Assembly (NCBI RefSeq): GCF_900091315.1
Contig: NZ_FLSP01000002.1
Coordinates: 62,001-126,000 of the forward strand
Source of the DNA: Streptomyces sp. DI166
Lineage (GTDB): Bacteria; Actinomycetota; Actinomycetes; Streptomycetales; Streptomycetaceae
Direction of reading: 5' to 3'
DNA: 64,000 bases
The position numbers were made by a program, and so were the translations under genes. The notes below the pieces were generated by a model. That model saw only the letters and a program-made list of their open reading frames with translations, was not told where the DNA came from and did no database searches. Positions within the stretch are counted from its first letter, which is position 1. Each line of letters begins with the position of its first letter. Of the stretch, positions 25,444 through 35,974 are shown in pieces.

Positions 25444-25561
25444 GCGCTCAGATGAGCGCTGAACGGGCAACTGCACTTCCTCAAGGGGTGGCACCGAGTG
25501 CCACCCCTTGATCGTTCATCGATCGAAATCAGACGTGGCAAAGGGCGCTCACATGAGCGCC
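25444..25561. promoter_or_regulatory. Pair of identical-type operators upstream of ppdK
   Basis: GCGCTCA-GA-TGAGCGC (25444-25459) and GGCGCTCA-CA-TGAGCGCC (25544-25561) are the same palindrome with centres about 101 bp apart. Both lie on the ppdK side of the region, 200-320 bp before its start. Paired spacing suggests cooperative or looping binding by one repressor. I do not recognise the consensus. Confidence 0.65.
25481..25511. terminator. Perfect 14-bp hairpin between the two ppdK operators
   Basis: TCAAGGGGTGGCAC (25481-25494) pairs exactly with 25498-25511 across a 3-base CGA loop. It could end transcription from the ROK side or act as a leader hairpin of a long ppdK transcript. Confidence 0.7.
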
Positions 25562-25761
25562 GTGGGTGCTCGGGGGCGGTGGGAGCGTTCAAGAAGTGAA
25601 CACATTCGGCTCTGGTTCCTTGCCAAGCCTTGACTTTCGATCTCCTGGGAGAGCGCTGGTTACAGGCGCATGACGCACAAGTGGACGTACCCAGACGCCT
25701 TCGATCTGGGTATGTTCCTCGCCGTCAGGGCAGCCACCGAGTCCTCTAGGAGCTGGGACCC

Positions 25762-28467
<2,706 letters not shown>

Positions 28468-28477
28468 CCTCACCGAC

Positions 28478-28572
28478 TCCGGAGCCGCTGTGGGTCCCCG
28501 ACCCTCAGTACCGATCCACGGCGGCTCCGGATCGCCAGAAAGGGGCGGCACCCGTGCGGGGGTGCCGCCCCT
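28478..28572 (+). terminator. Two strong hairpins after ppdK
   Basis: First hairpin: 28478-28493 pairs with 28516-28531 (16 bases, one mismatch). Second: AGGGGCGGCACCC (28541-28553) pairs perfectly with 28560-28572 around a 6-base loop. They start 11 bases after the ppdK stop. Confidence 0.85.
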
Positions 28573-28599
28573 CGGCGCGCCATCAGCGCGGTGCCGGCG

Positions 28600-28842
28600 T
28601 CACGGCGTGTTCGGCACCCCGCCAATTCCCCAAGAGGCGTCCACGGCTTCATCGGTCACGGGGCAAATGATGAAGGCATCCTTCGGCGAATCTGCGCCAT
28701 TCAGGCAAAGCGGCTTCAGCGCAGTGCTGACCAGGACTGTCCAAACGGTTTGGGCAATGTCGAAGTTGATATTCAACCCTTCGCCTGAGCCGTCGAGACC
28801 CAGCAGGCCGTCACGGCCATCGGCGGAAGCCGACGGCGCCAT
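28600..28842 (-). CDS. Possible small secreted protein (80 aa or longer)
   Basis: The frame reads MAPSASADGRDGLLGLDGSG followed by INFDIAQTVWTVLVSTALKPLCLNG and a C-terminus with two Cys, ending GIGGVPNTP. Upstream of the ATG at 28842 the same frame gives a hydrophobic stretch (GALLTTAVLALGPMAPSASA) that looks like a signal peptide with an Ala-x-Ala site, but no normal start codon is visible before it. The codons are less GC-biased than neighbouring genes, while the amino acid composition is protein-like. No family recognised. It may be a real gene with a start or sequence error, or a remnant. Confidence 0.4.
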   Translation of the reverse strand: MAPSASADGRDGLLGLDGSGEGLNINFDIAQTVWTVLVSTALKPLCLNGADSPKDAFIICPVTDEAVDASWGIGGVPNTP

Positions 28843-28921
28843 GGGGCCCAGTGCGAGTACGGCGGTGGTGAGCAGGGCGCCGACTCCGCCGATTTCCGGG
28901 GGCGGCGCCCCTTCGCGTTGT

Positions 28922-29320
28922 CTACTGCGTGGCGCCGCGACGGCGGCGGACGGTCAGGAGGACGCCGGCGCCCGCGAGCAGGACCGCGGCGCCGCCGCCC
29001 GCGAAATAGGGCGTGGCGCTGTTGCCGCCGGTGGCGGCCAGGTCGGTGCGGTCGTCCTCGGCCGTGTCCTCGGCGGCGTCGGCGTCGGTGGCCGGTTCGA
29101 AGTCCGCGGGTGGCTGGTCGCAGCCGATGCCGTCCTTGTCCCGGTCCAGGTGACCGCCGTAGTGCTCGTCTCCTTCGGCGATGTTGGCATAGCCGTTCTC
29201 GTACGCCTCCGCGCAGTTGGCGAACGGATGGTCGCCGTCGTGCGCCACGGCCGCGCCGGAGGACAGGGTCAGGGCGAGAGCGGCCACGGCCAGCGCCGTG
29301 GATGTGCGGACATGCCTCAT
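28922..29320 (-). CDS. Excalibur-domain surface protein with LAxTG sorting signal
   Basis: 132 residues from ATG 29320: a signal peptide (RHVRTSTALAVAALALTLSSGAAVA), then a compact Excalibur calcium-binding domain (FANCAEAYENGYANIAEG ... LDRDKDGIGCD, an EF-loop-like D-x-D-x-D-G motif closed by Cys), an Asp/Glu-rich linker (ATDADAAEDTAEDD), and a C-terminal sorting signal LAATGG followed by a hydrophobic helix and an RRRR tail. LAxTG is the form used by class E sortases in Streptomyces, so the protein should be covalently attached to the cell wall. A G-rich site (GGGGGG) lies upstream. The class F sortase in this window is not the expected enzyme for it. Confidence 0.85.
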   Translation of the reverse strand: MRHVRTSTALAVAALALTLSSGAAVAHDGDHPFANCAEAYENGYANIAEGDEHYGGHLDRDKDGIGCDQPPADFEPATDADAAEDTAEDDRTDLAATGGNSATPYFAGGGAAVLLAGAGVLLTVRRRRGATQ

Positions 29321-29450
29321 ATGGCAACCCCCCAATGGTTGTGAGGTGTTGAACCGTATTGAGGGGTGCTCGTGGGGATGGGGCGGTTGGACGGACCTGT
29401 GATGCAAGCGTGACGTGACCGCGTGGTAACTCTCCGCTCGGGAGCGCGGG

Positions 29451-30923
29451 TCACCCCGGGAGTGCCGGAACCTCCCGGCGGCGGGCCCCCGTTCGGCCGC
29501 GTGGCTGGCGGGGGATGTGTGGGGGCAGGGCGGAGGGGAGGCGGACCACCGCGTCCAGGCCGCCCGTCGTCGCCGCGTGCAGGGTGGCCGAGCCGCCGCT
29601 CGCCATGGCCAGGCGTTGGACCAGGGAGAGGCCGAGTCCGGTGCCGCCCTTGGGGGCGCCCGGCGCGCGCCAGAAGCGGTCGAAGGCGCGTTTGCGCTGC
29701 TCCGGGTTCATGCCGGGGCCCTCGTCGGTGACGTGCAGGTCGACCCAGTGGGGGCGGCTGTCGCGCAGGGCGCGGGCGCTGCGGGAGAGCCGGAGTTCGA
29801 TCGTCACCGCGCTGTCGACGGGGGAGGCCCGCAGGGCGTTGGAGAGCAGGTTGTCCAGGATCTGCTCGACCGCCCCTGGTACCGCCATCACCGGGCCCAC
29901 GCTGCCCGCGAAGAGGACGAGGTCGACGCCCTCGCGCTGGAACAACGGCAGCCAGGTCGCGTGCCGTTCCGCGCACACCTCGCCCACGTCGACCGGGAGC
30001 GGAGTGGCCGCGTCCTCCTCCAGCCGGGCCATCGCCAGCAGGCCCTCGACCATCCGGGCCAGCCGGTCGGTCTCGGTCACCGCGGCGGCGAGGCTGCCCC
30101 GGCCCGCCGCGCGCACATTCGGCTCCAGGTTCTCCAGACGCAGCCGCAGCGCGGCCAGCGGGGTGCGCAGCTGGTGCGAGGCCTCACCGGCGAACGCCCG
30201 CTGCGCGGCGAGGAGATGGGCCAGCCGGGCGGCCGTACGGTTGAACGCCGCCGCCAGTCGGCGTACTTCGCGCGGGCCCTTCGTGACCGGGACCGGTGCG
30301 GGCATGCCGCCCTCCGCCAACGCGTGCGTCGCGCGCTCCAGTTCGCGGATCGGATGCCCCGCCCAGCGGGCGAGCCCGAGTCCGATCACCGCCACCGCGC
30401 CGAGCACCACGAGCCCGCCCACCCACAGCAGCAGCCACACCTGGTTCACCCGGTCCCGCACCGTCTGCGTCGGCACCGTGAGCCAGACGGCCCCCCGCAT
30501 ACCGTCGGCGACCGGCGCGGTGACCGACAGCTGCTCCGTGCCGCCGACCGTCGCCGTGCGCACGTCCATGGTGTCCGCGCCCTTGAGTATCGCCGCGATC
30601 CCGGGCCGCCGGGGCAGCTCGCCCGCCGCCTCGGCGGACAGCGGGTGGGAGGAGGCCAGCACCCGGCCCGCGCCGTCGACGATCACCATCCGCCCGCCGA
30701 CGCGCTCCGCGCAGTGCGCCGCGCGCTTCGACAGCGCCGAGTCGCCCTGCCCGCCGGCCATGCTGAGCGCGGTGTACGCCGCCGCCGACTCGGCCTCGGC
30801 CCGCGCCGCGTCGGTGATCCGGTCCCGGGCGTCGGCCGCGTAGCGCAGCCCCAGCGGGATCTCCAGCCCGAGCAGCACCAGCAGGGTCAGGCCGACGTAC
30901 GTGAGAAGCAGCCGAGCCGTCAT
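29451..30923 (-). CDS. Sensor histidine kinase
   Basis: 490 residues. An N-terminal helix (residues 5-27), an extracytoplasmic sensor of about 130 residues (AADARDRITDAARAEAESAAAYTALSM ... GAVWLTVP), a second membrane helix (163-187), a HAMP domain (WAGHPIRELERATHALAEGG), the dimerisation/phosphoacceptor helix ASHQLRTPLAALRL (His250) and the catalytic domain with NLLSNALR (N box), DEGPGM (G1) and GGTGLGLSLV (G2). The C-terminus is Pro/Arg-rich. The start ATG overlaps the response regulator stop by four bases (ATGA), so the pair is coupled. Signal unknown. Confidence 0.93.
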   Translation of the reverse strand: MTARLLLTYVGLTLLVLLGLEIPLGLRYAADARDRITDAARAEAESAAAYTALSMAGGQGDSALSKRAAHCAERVGGRMVIVDGAGRVLASSHPLSAEAAGELPRRPGIAAILKGADTMDVRTATVGGTEQLSVTAPVADGMRGAVWLTVPTQTVRDRVNQVWLLLWVGGLVVLGAVAVIGLGLARWAGHPIRELERATHALAEGGMPAPVPVTKGPREVRRLAAAFNRTAARLAHLLAAQRAFAGEASHQLRTPLAALRLRLENLEPNVRAAGRGSLAAAVTETDRLARMVEGLLAMARLEEDAATPLPVDVGEVCAERHATWLPLFQREGVDLVLFAGSVGPVMAVPGAVEQILDNLLSNALRASPVDSAVTIELRLSRSARALRDSRPHWVDLHVTDEGPGMNPEQRKRAFDRFWRAPGAPKGGTGLGLSLVQRLAMASGGSATLHAATTGGLDAVVRLPSALPPHIPRQPRGRTGARRREVPALPG

Positions 30924-31717
30924 GGGGTGTCCGCCTGCTGCGATCCCGGACCACTCTGCACCGCCAGCCGGAACCCCACCCCGCGCAGGGTCTGGATCCA
31001 CGCCGGGTGGCCCAACTTCTTGCGCAGCGCGGCGACATGGACGTCCAGGGTCTTGGTCGGCCCGGTGTAGTGCGGGTCCCACACCCGGTCGAGGATCTGC
31101 TGCCGGGAGTACACCGCGCCCGGGTCCTCGGTGAGCAGCGCCAGCAGCTCGAACTCCTTCGGCGTCAGCGCGACGGGGGTCTCGCCCACCCACACCTGGC
31201 GGGTGCGGCGGTCGACGACCAACGGGCCCGGATCGTGCGGCGGTTCGAGCGGCGCGTCCAGCGGCGGTACGGGGGGTGGCTCGGGGGCCGGCTCGTACGC
31301 GGCGGAGGAGTATCCGGCGGCGGGGACGGCAGTAGGAGCGGTGGGGACGGCCGCCGGGGTGCGCTGCGAGCGCCGGGTCACCGCCCGTACCCGGGCCACC
31401 AACTCCCGTACGCTGAACGGCTTCGCGAGGTAGTCGTCGGCGCCCAGCTCCAGGCCGAGCACCCGGTCCGCCTCCTCGCCGCGCGCGCTGAGGATGACGA
31501 TCGGCACGTCGGAGACCTGCCGGATGCCCCGGCAGACGTCGATGCCGTCCATGTCCGGCAACCCGAGGTCCAGCAGGACGACGTCGTTGTACGGACCTCT
31601 CAGTCCCTCGGTGCCGGTGGCGACGTGATCGACCGTCAGGCCGAAGTGTCCCAGCCCCTCGGTGAGCGGCTCGGCGATCGTCTCGTCGTCCTCGATGAGC
31701 AGCACTCGTATGCCCAT
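30920..31717 (-). CDS. OmpR/PhoB-family response regulator
   Basis: 265 residues starting at ATG 31717 (AGGA just upstream). Receiver domain residues 1-120 with acidic pair E9-D10-D11, phosphoacceptor Asp50 (VVLLDLGLPDMDG) and Lys in LAKPF. The C-terminal winged helix (PLVVDRRTRQVWVGETPVALTPKEFELLALL ... TLDVHVAALRKKLG) begins near residue 165. The domains are joined by an unusually long, Ala/Pro-rich linker of about 45 residues (TPAAVPTAPTAVPAAG ... PEPPPVPPLDAPLEPP). It forms a two-component system with the coupled kinase downstream. Targets are unknown. Confidence 0.93.
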   Translation of the reverse strand: MGIRVLLIEDDETIAEPLTEGLGHFGLTVDHVATGTEGLRGPYNDVVLLDLGLPDMDGIDVCRGIRQVSDVPIVILSARGEEADRVLGLELGADDYLAKPFSVRELVARVRAVTRRSQRTPAAVPTAPTAVPAAGYSSAAYEPAPEPPPVPPLDAPLEPPHDPGPLVVDRRTRQVWVGETPVALTPKEFELLALLTEDPGAVYSRQQILDRVWDPHYTGPTKTLDVHVAALRKKLGHPAWIQTLRGVGFRLAVQSGPGSQQADTP

Positions 31718-31979
31718 ACGTCCTGTCTCTCCGTGGAATCGGGACAACACGAATGACGTGTCGTGGAGTTGCCAACCTACAGCGGTTCAACGCTACGACA
31801 CGATAGAGCGACCGGGGGTGACGCGACGCTCAGAAAGCGGTTGCCGGTTTATTTGGACCGGGTACCCGACAAACAATGTCCGGCTTCTTTCCCGGCCCTG
31901 TCCTTCTCTTAACCTTCGTCTGGTGCGGCCCTCTCTACGCTGAGGTCATCTGGCCGAACTCCCCTTGCAGGAGGCAGAG

Positions 31980-32591
31980 TTGAAGGCATTGCTGGACCGT
32001 GCCCGTGCGTTCGGGCGACGCGTCGATTTCGAGAGCGACGAATACCGGAAACTGGCCGAAGGGCAATGCCCCGAAGTGCTCTTCATTACCTGCTCGGATT
32101 CGCGGGTAATCCCCGCACTGATCACCGGCGCACGCCCCGGAGAGATATTCGAGCTGCGCAACGCGGGCAATATCGTGCCCCCGTACGGATGCAGCGGGGC
32201 CTCCGGGGAGGTCGCCACAGTCGAGTACGCGCTGGAGGTGCTCGGCGTTCAGGACGTGGTCGTGTGCGGTCACTCACACTGCGGTGCGATGCGGGCGCTC
32301 ATCGACGGCGACGACCTGTCCGCGCTGCCCGGCGTGGACGCCTGGCTGCGCCCGGCCCGCCCGGCACTGGCCGAGGTGCTCACCTCCTCCGCCGCCGACG
32401 ACGATCCGTCGCTGTCCGACGTGGCCCAGCGCAATGTCGTCAACCAGCTCGCCGCACTGCGCAGCCACCCGGTGGTGCGGCGCCGCCTGGCCGACGGCGA
32501 ACTGCGGCTGCACGGCTGGTACTACGAGGTCGACACCGGCCGGGTGCACGAGCTGGACGCGGACGACCACTTCCGGGTGCACGCCGCATGA
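31980..32591 (+). CDS. Beta-class carbonic anhydrase
   Basis: 203 residues; interconverts CO2 and bicarbonate. Zinc ligands are visible as C38 in FITCSDSR (with the Asp-Arg dyad) and the His-x2-Cys of CGHSHCGAMRAL. The C-terminal part (NVVNQLAALRSHPVVRRRLADGELRLHGWYYEVDTG) is standard for the family. Start TTG 31980 is chosen because AGGAGG (31969-31974) sits five bases upstream; an earlier TTG at 31965 lies inside this region. The stop overlaps the start of the SulP transporter gene (ATGA), so hydration and transport are translationally linked, suggesting a bicarbonate uptake module. Confidence 0.93.
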   Translation: MKALLDRARAFGRRVDFESDEYRKLAEGQCPEVLFITCSDSRVIPALITGARPGEIFELRNAGNIVPPYGCSGASGEVATVEYALEVLGVQDVVVCGHSHCGAMRALIDGDDLSALPGVDAWLRPARPALAEVLTSSAADDDPSLSDVAQRNVVNQLAALRSHPVVRRRLADGELRLHGWYYEVDTGRVHELDADDHFRVHAA

Positions 32592-34315
32592 GCGGGGCGC
32601 ACGCACGGGGACGCGGCCACGCCCGCCCCAAGGCAGCGGTGGGGCTCAAGCTCGGCGGCCCTAAAGGCGGCATGGGCGGCATGGGCGGCATGGGCAACAA
32701 GGGAGGCAAGGGCGGCAAGGCGGCCGGGTTCGACCTCGGCACCGAGATCAACGCCTCCCTCGTCGTCTTCCTGGTCGCCCTGCCGCTGTGCATCGGCGTG
32801 GCCGTCGCCTCCGGGGTCCCGGCCGAGCTGGGCATCGTCTCCGGGGTCATCGGCGGTCTGGTGGTGGGCGCGATCCGGGGCAGCACGCTCCAGGTCAGCG
32901 GCCCCGCCGCAGGACTCGCCGCGCTGGTCGCGGAGACGGTCGCGGAGAACGGCGTGGCCGTCCTCGGGGTGATCGTGCTGTTCTCCGGCATCCTCCAGAT
33001 CGTGCTCGGACTGATCCGGCTCGGCCGGATGTTCCAGGCGATCTCCCTCGCCGTGGTCCAGGGCATGCTGGCCGGTATCGGACTGCCGCTGATGGTCAGC
33101 CAGCTCTACCCGATGTCCGACGCGAAGGCGCCCGGCACCCCCATCGAGAACATGGCCGGGCTGCCCGGACTGTTCTCCACCGTGCTGGCCGACCCGCAGA
33201 TGATGATCGCGGTCGGGCTCGGCGTGGTCACCATCGTGCTCAGCTTCCTGTGGAAGAAGGTGCCCGCGCCGCTCGGCAAGGCGCCGGCCCCGCTGGTCGC
33301 CGTGGGCCTCGGCTGTGCGGTCGCGGCGCTGCCCGGCGTGGAGGTGAAGACCCTCCAGGTCGGCAATCTGGCCGCCGCGATCCAGTTCCCCGGAGCCGAG
33401 CAGTTCGCGGGGCTCGCGGACGCGGCGATCCTCACCTCCATCCTCACCTTCACGGTCATCGCTTCGGCGGAGAGCCTGTTCACCGCCGCCGCCGTGGACC
33501 GGATGCACAGCGGACCGCGCACGCAGTACAACACCGAGCTGATCGCCCAGGGCACCGGCAACGCCGTCGCCGGACTCCTCGGCGCGCTGCCCATCACCGC
33601 GGTCGTCGCCCGCAGCTCGGCCAACGTCCAGGCGGGCGCCAAGACCCGGCTCTCACGCACCCTGCACGGTCTGTGGCTGCTCGCCTTCGCGCTGCTGCTG
33701 CCGGTGGTGCTGGCGCTCATCCCGATCTCGGTGCTGGCCGGGGTGCTGGTGCACAGCGGCTGGAAGCTGTTCGCGCCCGACGAGTTCCCGAAGATGTGGA
33801 AGCAGGACCGCGGCGAGTTCGTGGTGATGACCGTGACCACCCTGGTGATCGTGGCGACCGCCCTGCTGGAAGGGGTGATCGTCGGTCTCGTCGCCGGGAT
33901 CGTGCTGGCCGCGCTGCGCATGTCGCGGACCGTGATCCGCCAGCACCTGGAGGAGGACACCGCGAAGGTCGTCATGGCGGGCAACGCCACCTTCCTCCGG
34001 CTGCCCCAGGTGATCGAGGCGCTGGAGAACGCCGCCGCGGCCGGCAAGCCGCGCATCCGGCTCGACCTGACCGGGGTGACTCACCTGGACCACGCCTGCC
34101 GCAACCAGGTGGAGGAGTTCACCGCCCAGCAGCGCAAGCTGGGCCTGCGCGTGGAGCTGCTCATGCCGGGCCCGGCGAGCCCGCCCAAGGCGCCCGCCGC
34201 ACCGCCGGTGGAGCCGCAGCCCGCCGCCTTCCCGGGCCCCGGGGCCGAGTGGTTCTACCTGGACACCCGGCCCATGCCGGACGGGTACGCGGACAGCTCC
34301 TCGCTCGTACGCTGA
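32588..34315 (+). CDS. SulP-family anion (likely bicarbonate) transporter
   Basis: 575 residues. A cytoplasmic N-terminus rich in Gly/Met/Lys (GGMGGMGGMGNKGGKGGK, about residues 27-46) precedes 10-12 hydrophobic segments with SulP features (NASLVVFLVALPLCIGVAVASGVP; GLVVGAIRGSTLQVSGPAAGLAALV; ASAESLFTAAAVDRMH; LAQGTGN-type block; KLFAPDEFPKMW) and a C-terminal STAS domain (KVVMAGNATFLRLPQVIEALE ... IRLDLTGVTHLDHACRNQVEEF). SulP proteins carry sulfate, bicarbonate or dicarboxylates. Coupling to the carbonic anhydrase gene by an ATGA overlap favours bicarbonate. The last 45 residues are Pro-rich. Confidence 0.92.
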   Translation: MSGAHARGRGHARPKAAVGLKLGGPKGGMGGMGGMGNKGGKGGKAAGFDLGTEINASLVVFLVALPLCIGVAVASGVPAELGIVSGVIGGLVVGAIRGSTLQVSGPAAGLAALVAETVAENGVAVLGVIVLFSGILQIVLGLIRLGRMFQAISLAVVQGMLAGIGLPLMVSQLYPMSDAKAPGTPIENMAGLPGLFSTVLADPQMMIAVGLGVVTIVLSFLWKKVPAPLGKAPAPLVAVGLGCAVAALPGVEVKTLQVGNLAAAIQFPGAEQFAGLADAAILTSILTFTVIASAESLFTAAAVDRMHSGPRTQYNTELIAQGTGNAVAGLLGALPITAVVARSSANVQAGAKTRLSRTLHGLWLLAFALLLPVVLALIPISVLAGVLVHSGWKLFAPDEFPKMWKQDRGEFVVMTVTTLVIVATALLEGVIVGLVAGIVLAALRMSRTVIRQHLEEDTAKVVMAGNATFLRLPQVIEALENAAAAGKPRIRLDLTGVTHLDHACRNQVEEFTAQQRKLGLRVELLMPGPASPPKAPAAPPVEPQPAAFPGPGAEWFYLDTRPMPDGYADSSSLVR

Positions 34316-34360
34316 CCCACGGCAGGCTCCAAGCCCCTCCGGCGAAAGGGACCCCCGTCC

Positions 34361-35281
34361 ATGGCCGCCTGGAACACCGAGGACATCCCGGACCTGAGCG
34401 GACGCGTCGCCGTGGTCACCGGTGCCAACAGCGGCATCGGATACGCCACGGCACGCGAACTGGCCCGCAGGGGCGCTACCGTGGTCCTCGCCTGCCGCAG
34501 TGAGCGGCGCGGCACGGAGGCCGGGGACCGGATGGCCGCCGAGGTGCCGGGCGCGGACGTGACGTTCGCCCGGCTGGACCTGGCGGACCTGGCCTCCGTG
34601 CGGGAGTTCGCGGCGGGGCTGCCGTACGACCGGCTCGACCTGCTCGTCAACAACGCCGGGGTGATGGCGCTGCCGTACGGGACGACCGCGGACGGGTTCG
34701 AGCAGCAGTTCGGGATCAATCATCTGGGGCACTTCGCCCTCGCCGGACTGCTGCTCCCCGCCCTGCTGCGGACCCCGGGCGCCCGGGTGATCACGGTCTC
34801 CAGCTGGATGCACGCCGTGTCCAACGTCGACCTGACCGACCTCAACAGCGAGCGCCGCTACCACCGCTGGCTCGCCTATGGCCGCTCCAAGACCGCCAAC
34901 CTGCTCTTCACGCACGAGCTGTCGCGCAGACTCGCCGCCCAGGGTTCCGACGTGGTCGCCGCCGCGGCCCACCCCGGCTACGCGGACACCAACCTGCAGA
35001 CCGCCGGTCCCCGTATGACGGGCCGCCGCCTCACCGAGACCCTCATGCGCACCGGCAACCGCTTCTTCGCCCGCTCGGCGCCATCCGGCGCCCTGCCGAC
35101 GCTGTACGCGGCCACCGCGCCCGGCGTCCGGCCCGACTCCTTCACCGGCCCGCCCCTCGTCGGTGTCTCCCCGGCACCCGCGCGCCGGGCCCCGTGGACC
35201 GTCGACGACCGTATGGGGCGGCTCCTGTGGGAGGCGTCGGAGCGGCTGACGGGGGTCGTTTACGACGTACCGAAGGCGTGA
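34361..35281 (+). CDS. Short-chain dehydrogenase/reductase (RDH/WWOX-like)
   Basis: 306 residues with classical SDR elements: cofactor loop TGANSGIG (residues 21-28), adenine-site DLAD, NNAGVMA, catalytic Ser in ITVSSWMH, and YGRSK (Tyr-x3-Lys). The Asn in INHLGHFAL is also present. The opening, NTEDIPDLSGRVAVVTGANSGIG, is typical of the retinol-dehydrogenase-like group in actinobacteria that uses NADP(H). Start ATG 34361 has GAAAGGG upstream. It lies 45 bp after the SulP gene on the same strand and may be cotranscribed, though a functional link is not evident. Substrate unknown. Confidence 0.9.
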   Translation: MAAWNTEDIPDLSGRVAVVTGANSGIGYATARELARRGATVVLACRSERRGTEAGDRMAAEVPGADVTFARLDLADLASVREFAAGLPYDRLDLLVNNAGVMALPYGTTADGFEQQFGINHLGHFALAGLLLPALLRTPGARVITVSSWMHAVSNVDLTDLNSERRYHRWLAYGRSKTANLLFTHELSRRLAAQGSDVVAAAAHPGYADTNLQTAGPRMTGRRLTETLMRTGNRFFARSAPSGALPTLYAATAPGVRPDSFTGPPLVGVSPAPARRAPWTVDDRMGRLLWEASERLTGVVYDVPKA

Positions 35282-35284
35282 GCG

Positions 35285-35938
35285 TCAGTCCGCGTGGCCG
35301 GTCGCCGCGACCGTGACGCCCAGGCCGATCATCGTCATCCCGCCGACTCCGCCCACCGCCGACAGACGGCGCGGGGAGCGGGCGAACCAGTTCCGGGCGG
35401 TCGCCGCGGCCAGGCCCCAGACGCTGTCCGAGGCGAGCGCGATGACATTGAAGACCAGGCCGAGCAGCAGCATCTGCGCGGTGGCGTGGCCCGCGCCGGG
35501 GTCGACGAACTGGGGCAGCACCGCGGCGAAGAACACGATCGTCTTGGGGTTGGTCACCCCGACCACGAACCCCTCCCAGAAGGTGCGCAGCCCCCCGCGC
35601 GGCGCCGCTTCGGTCTCGTCGGCGAAGGCCGCCCGCAGCGCGCCCCGCTCCCGCCACGCCTTCACGCCCAGATAGACCAGGTAGGCGGCACCCGCGAGCT
35701 TCAGCAGGGTGAAGACGAGCACGGACCGCTCCACGATCGTGCCGATGCCCAGGGCCACGCCGAGGACCAGCGCGTAGGCCCCCACGGTGTTCCCGGCCAC
35801 CGTCATCAGCGCCGCCCTGCGGCCCTGCGCGAGGGCCCGGCCCACGACGAAGAGCACGCTGGGGCCGGGGACCACGATCAGCAGGAACGACATGGCCGCG
35901 AAGGCGAGGAGACGGTCGGAGGACACCATGTCCGCCAT
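35285..35938 (-). CDS. LysE/RhtB-family amino acid exporter
   Basis: 217 residues, six predicted hydrophobic segments. Family markers are the N-terminal LIVVPGPSVLFVVGRALAQGRRAAL (with PGP), AGAAYLVYLGVKAW and the central GFVVGVTNPKTIVFFAAVLPQFV. It exports amino acids or related compounds. Unlike the LysE at 11.0 kb it has the canonical PGP motif, and the two are only distantly similar. It converges on the SDR gene with three bases between the stops, and lies downstream of the lipoprotein gene on the same strand. Confidence 0.9.
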   Translation of the reverse strand: MADMVSSDRLLAFAAMSFLLIVVPGPSVLFVVGRALAQGRRAALMTVAGNTVGAYALVLGVALGIGTIVERSVLVFTLLKLAGAAYLVYLGVKAWRERGALRAAFADETEAAPRGGLRTFWEGFVVGVTNPKTIVFFAAVLPQFVDPGAGHATAQMLLLGLVFNVIALASDSVWGLAAATARNWFARSPRRLSAVGGVGGMTMIGLGVTVAATGHAD

Positions 35939-35974
35939 GGAAGCAGCGCCCGCCCCGGTAGGCCAGCGAGTTTT

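Larger units (their letters stand above)
25256..25761. other. 506-bp intergenic region before ppdK
   Basis: No convincing gene lies here. It holds, in order, the tandem repeats after the ROK gene, a GCGCTCA-GA-TGAGCGC palindrome (25444-25459), a perfect 14-bp hairpin (25481-25511), a second palindrome of the same type (25544-25561), a small GTTCA-N5-TGAAC repeat (25587-25601) and the ppdK leader. The concentration of dyads makes this a regulated promoter/leader region. Confidence 0.7.
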
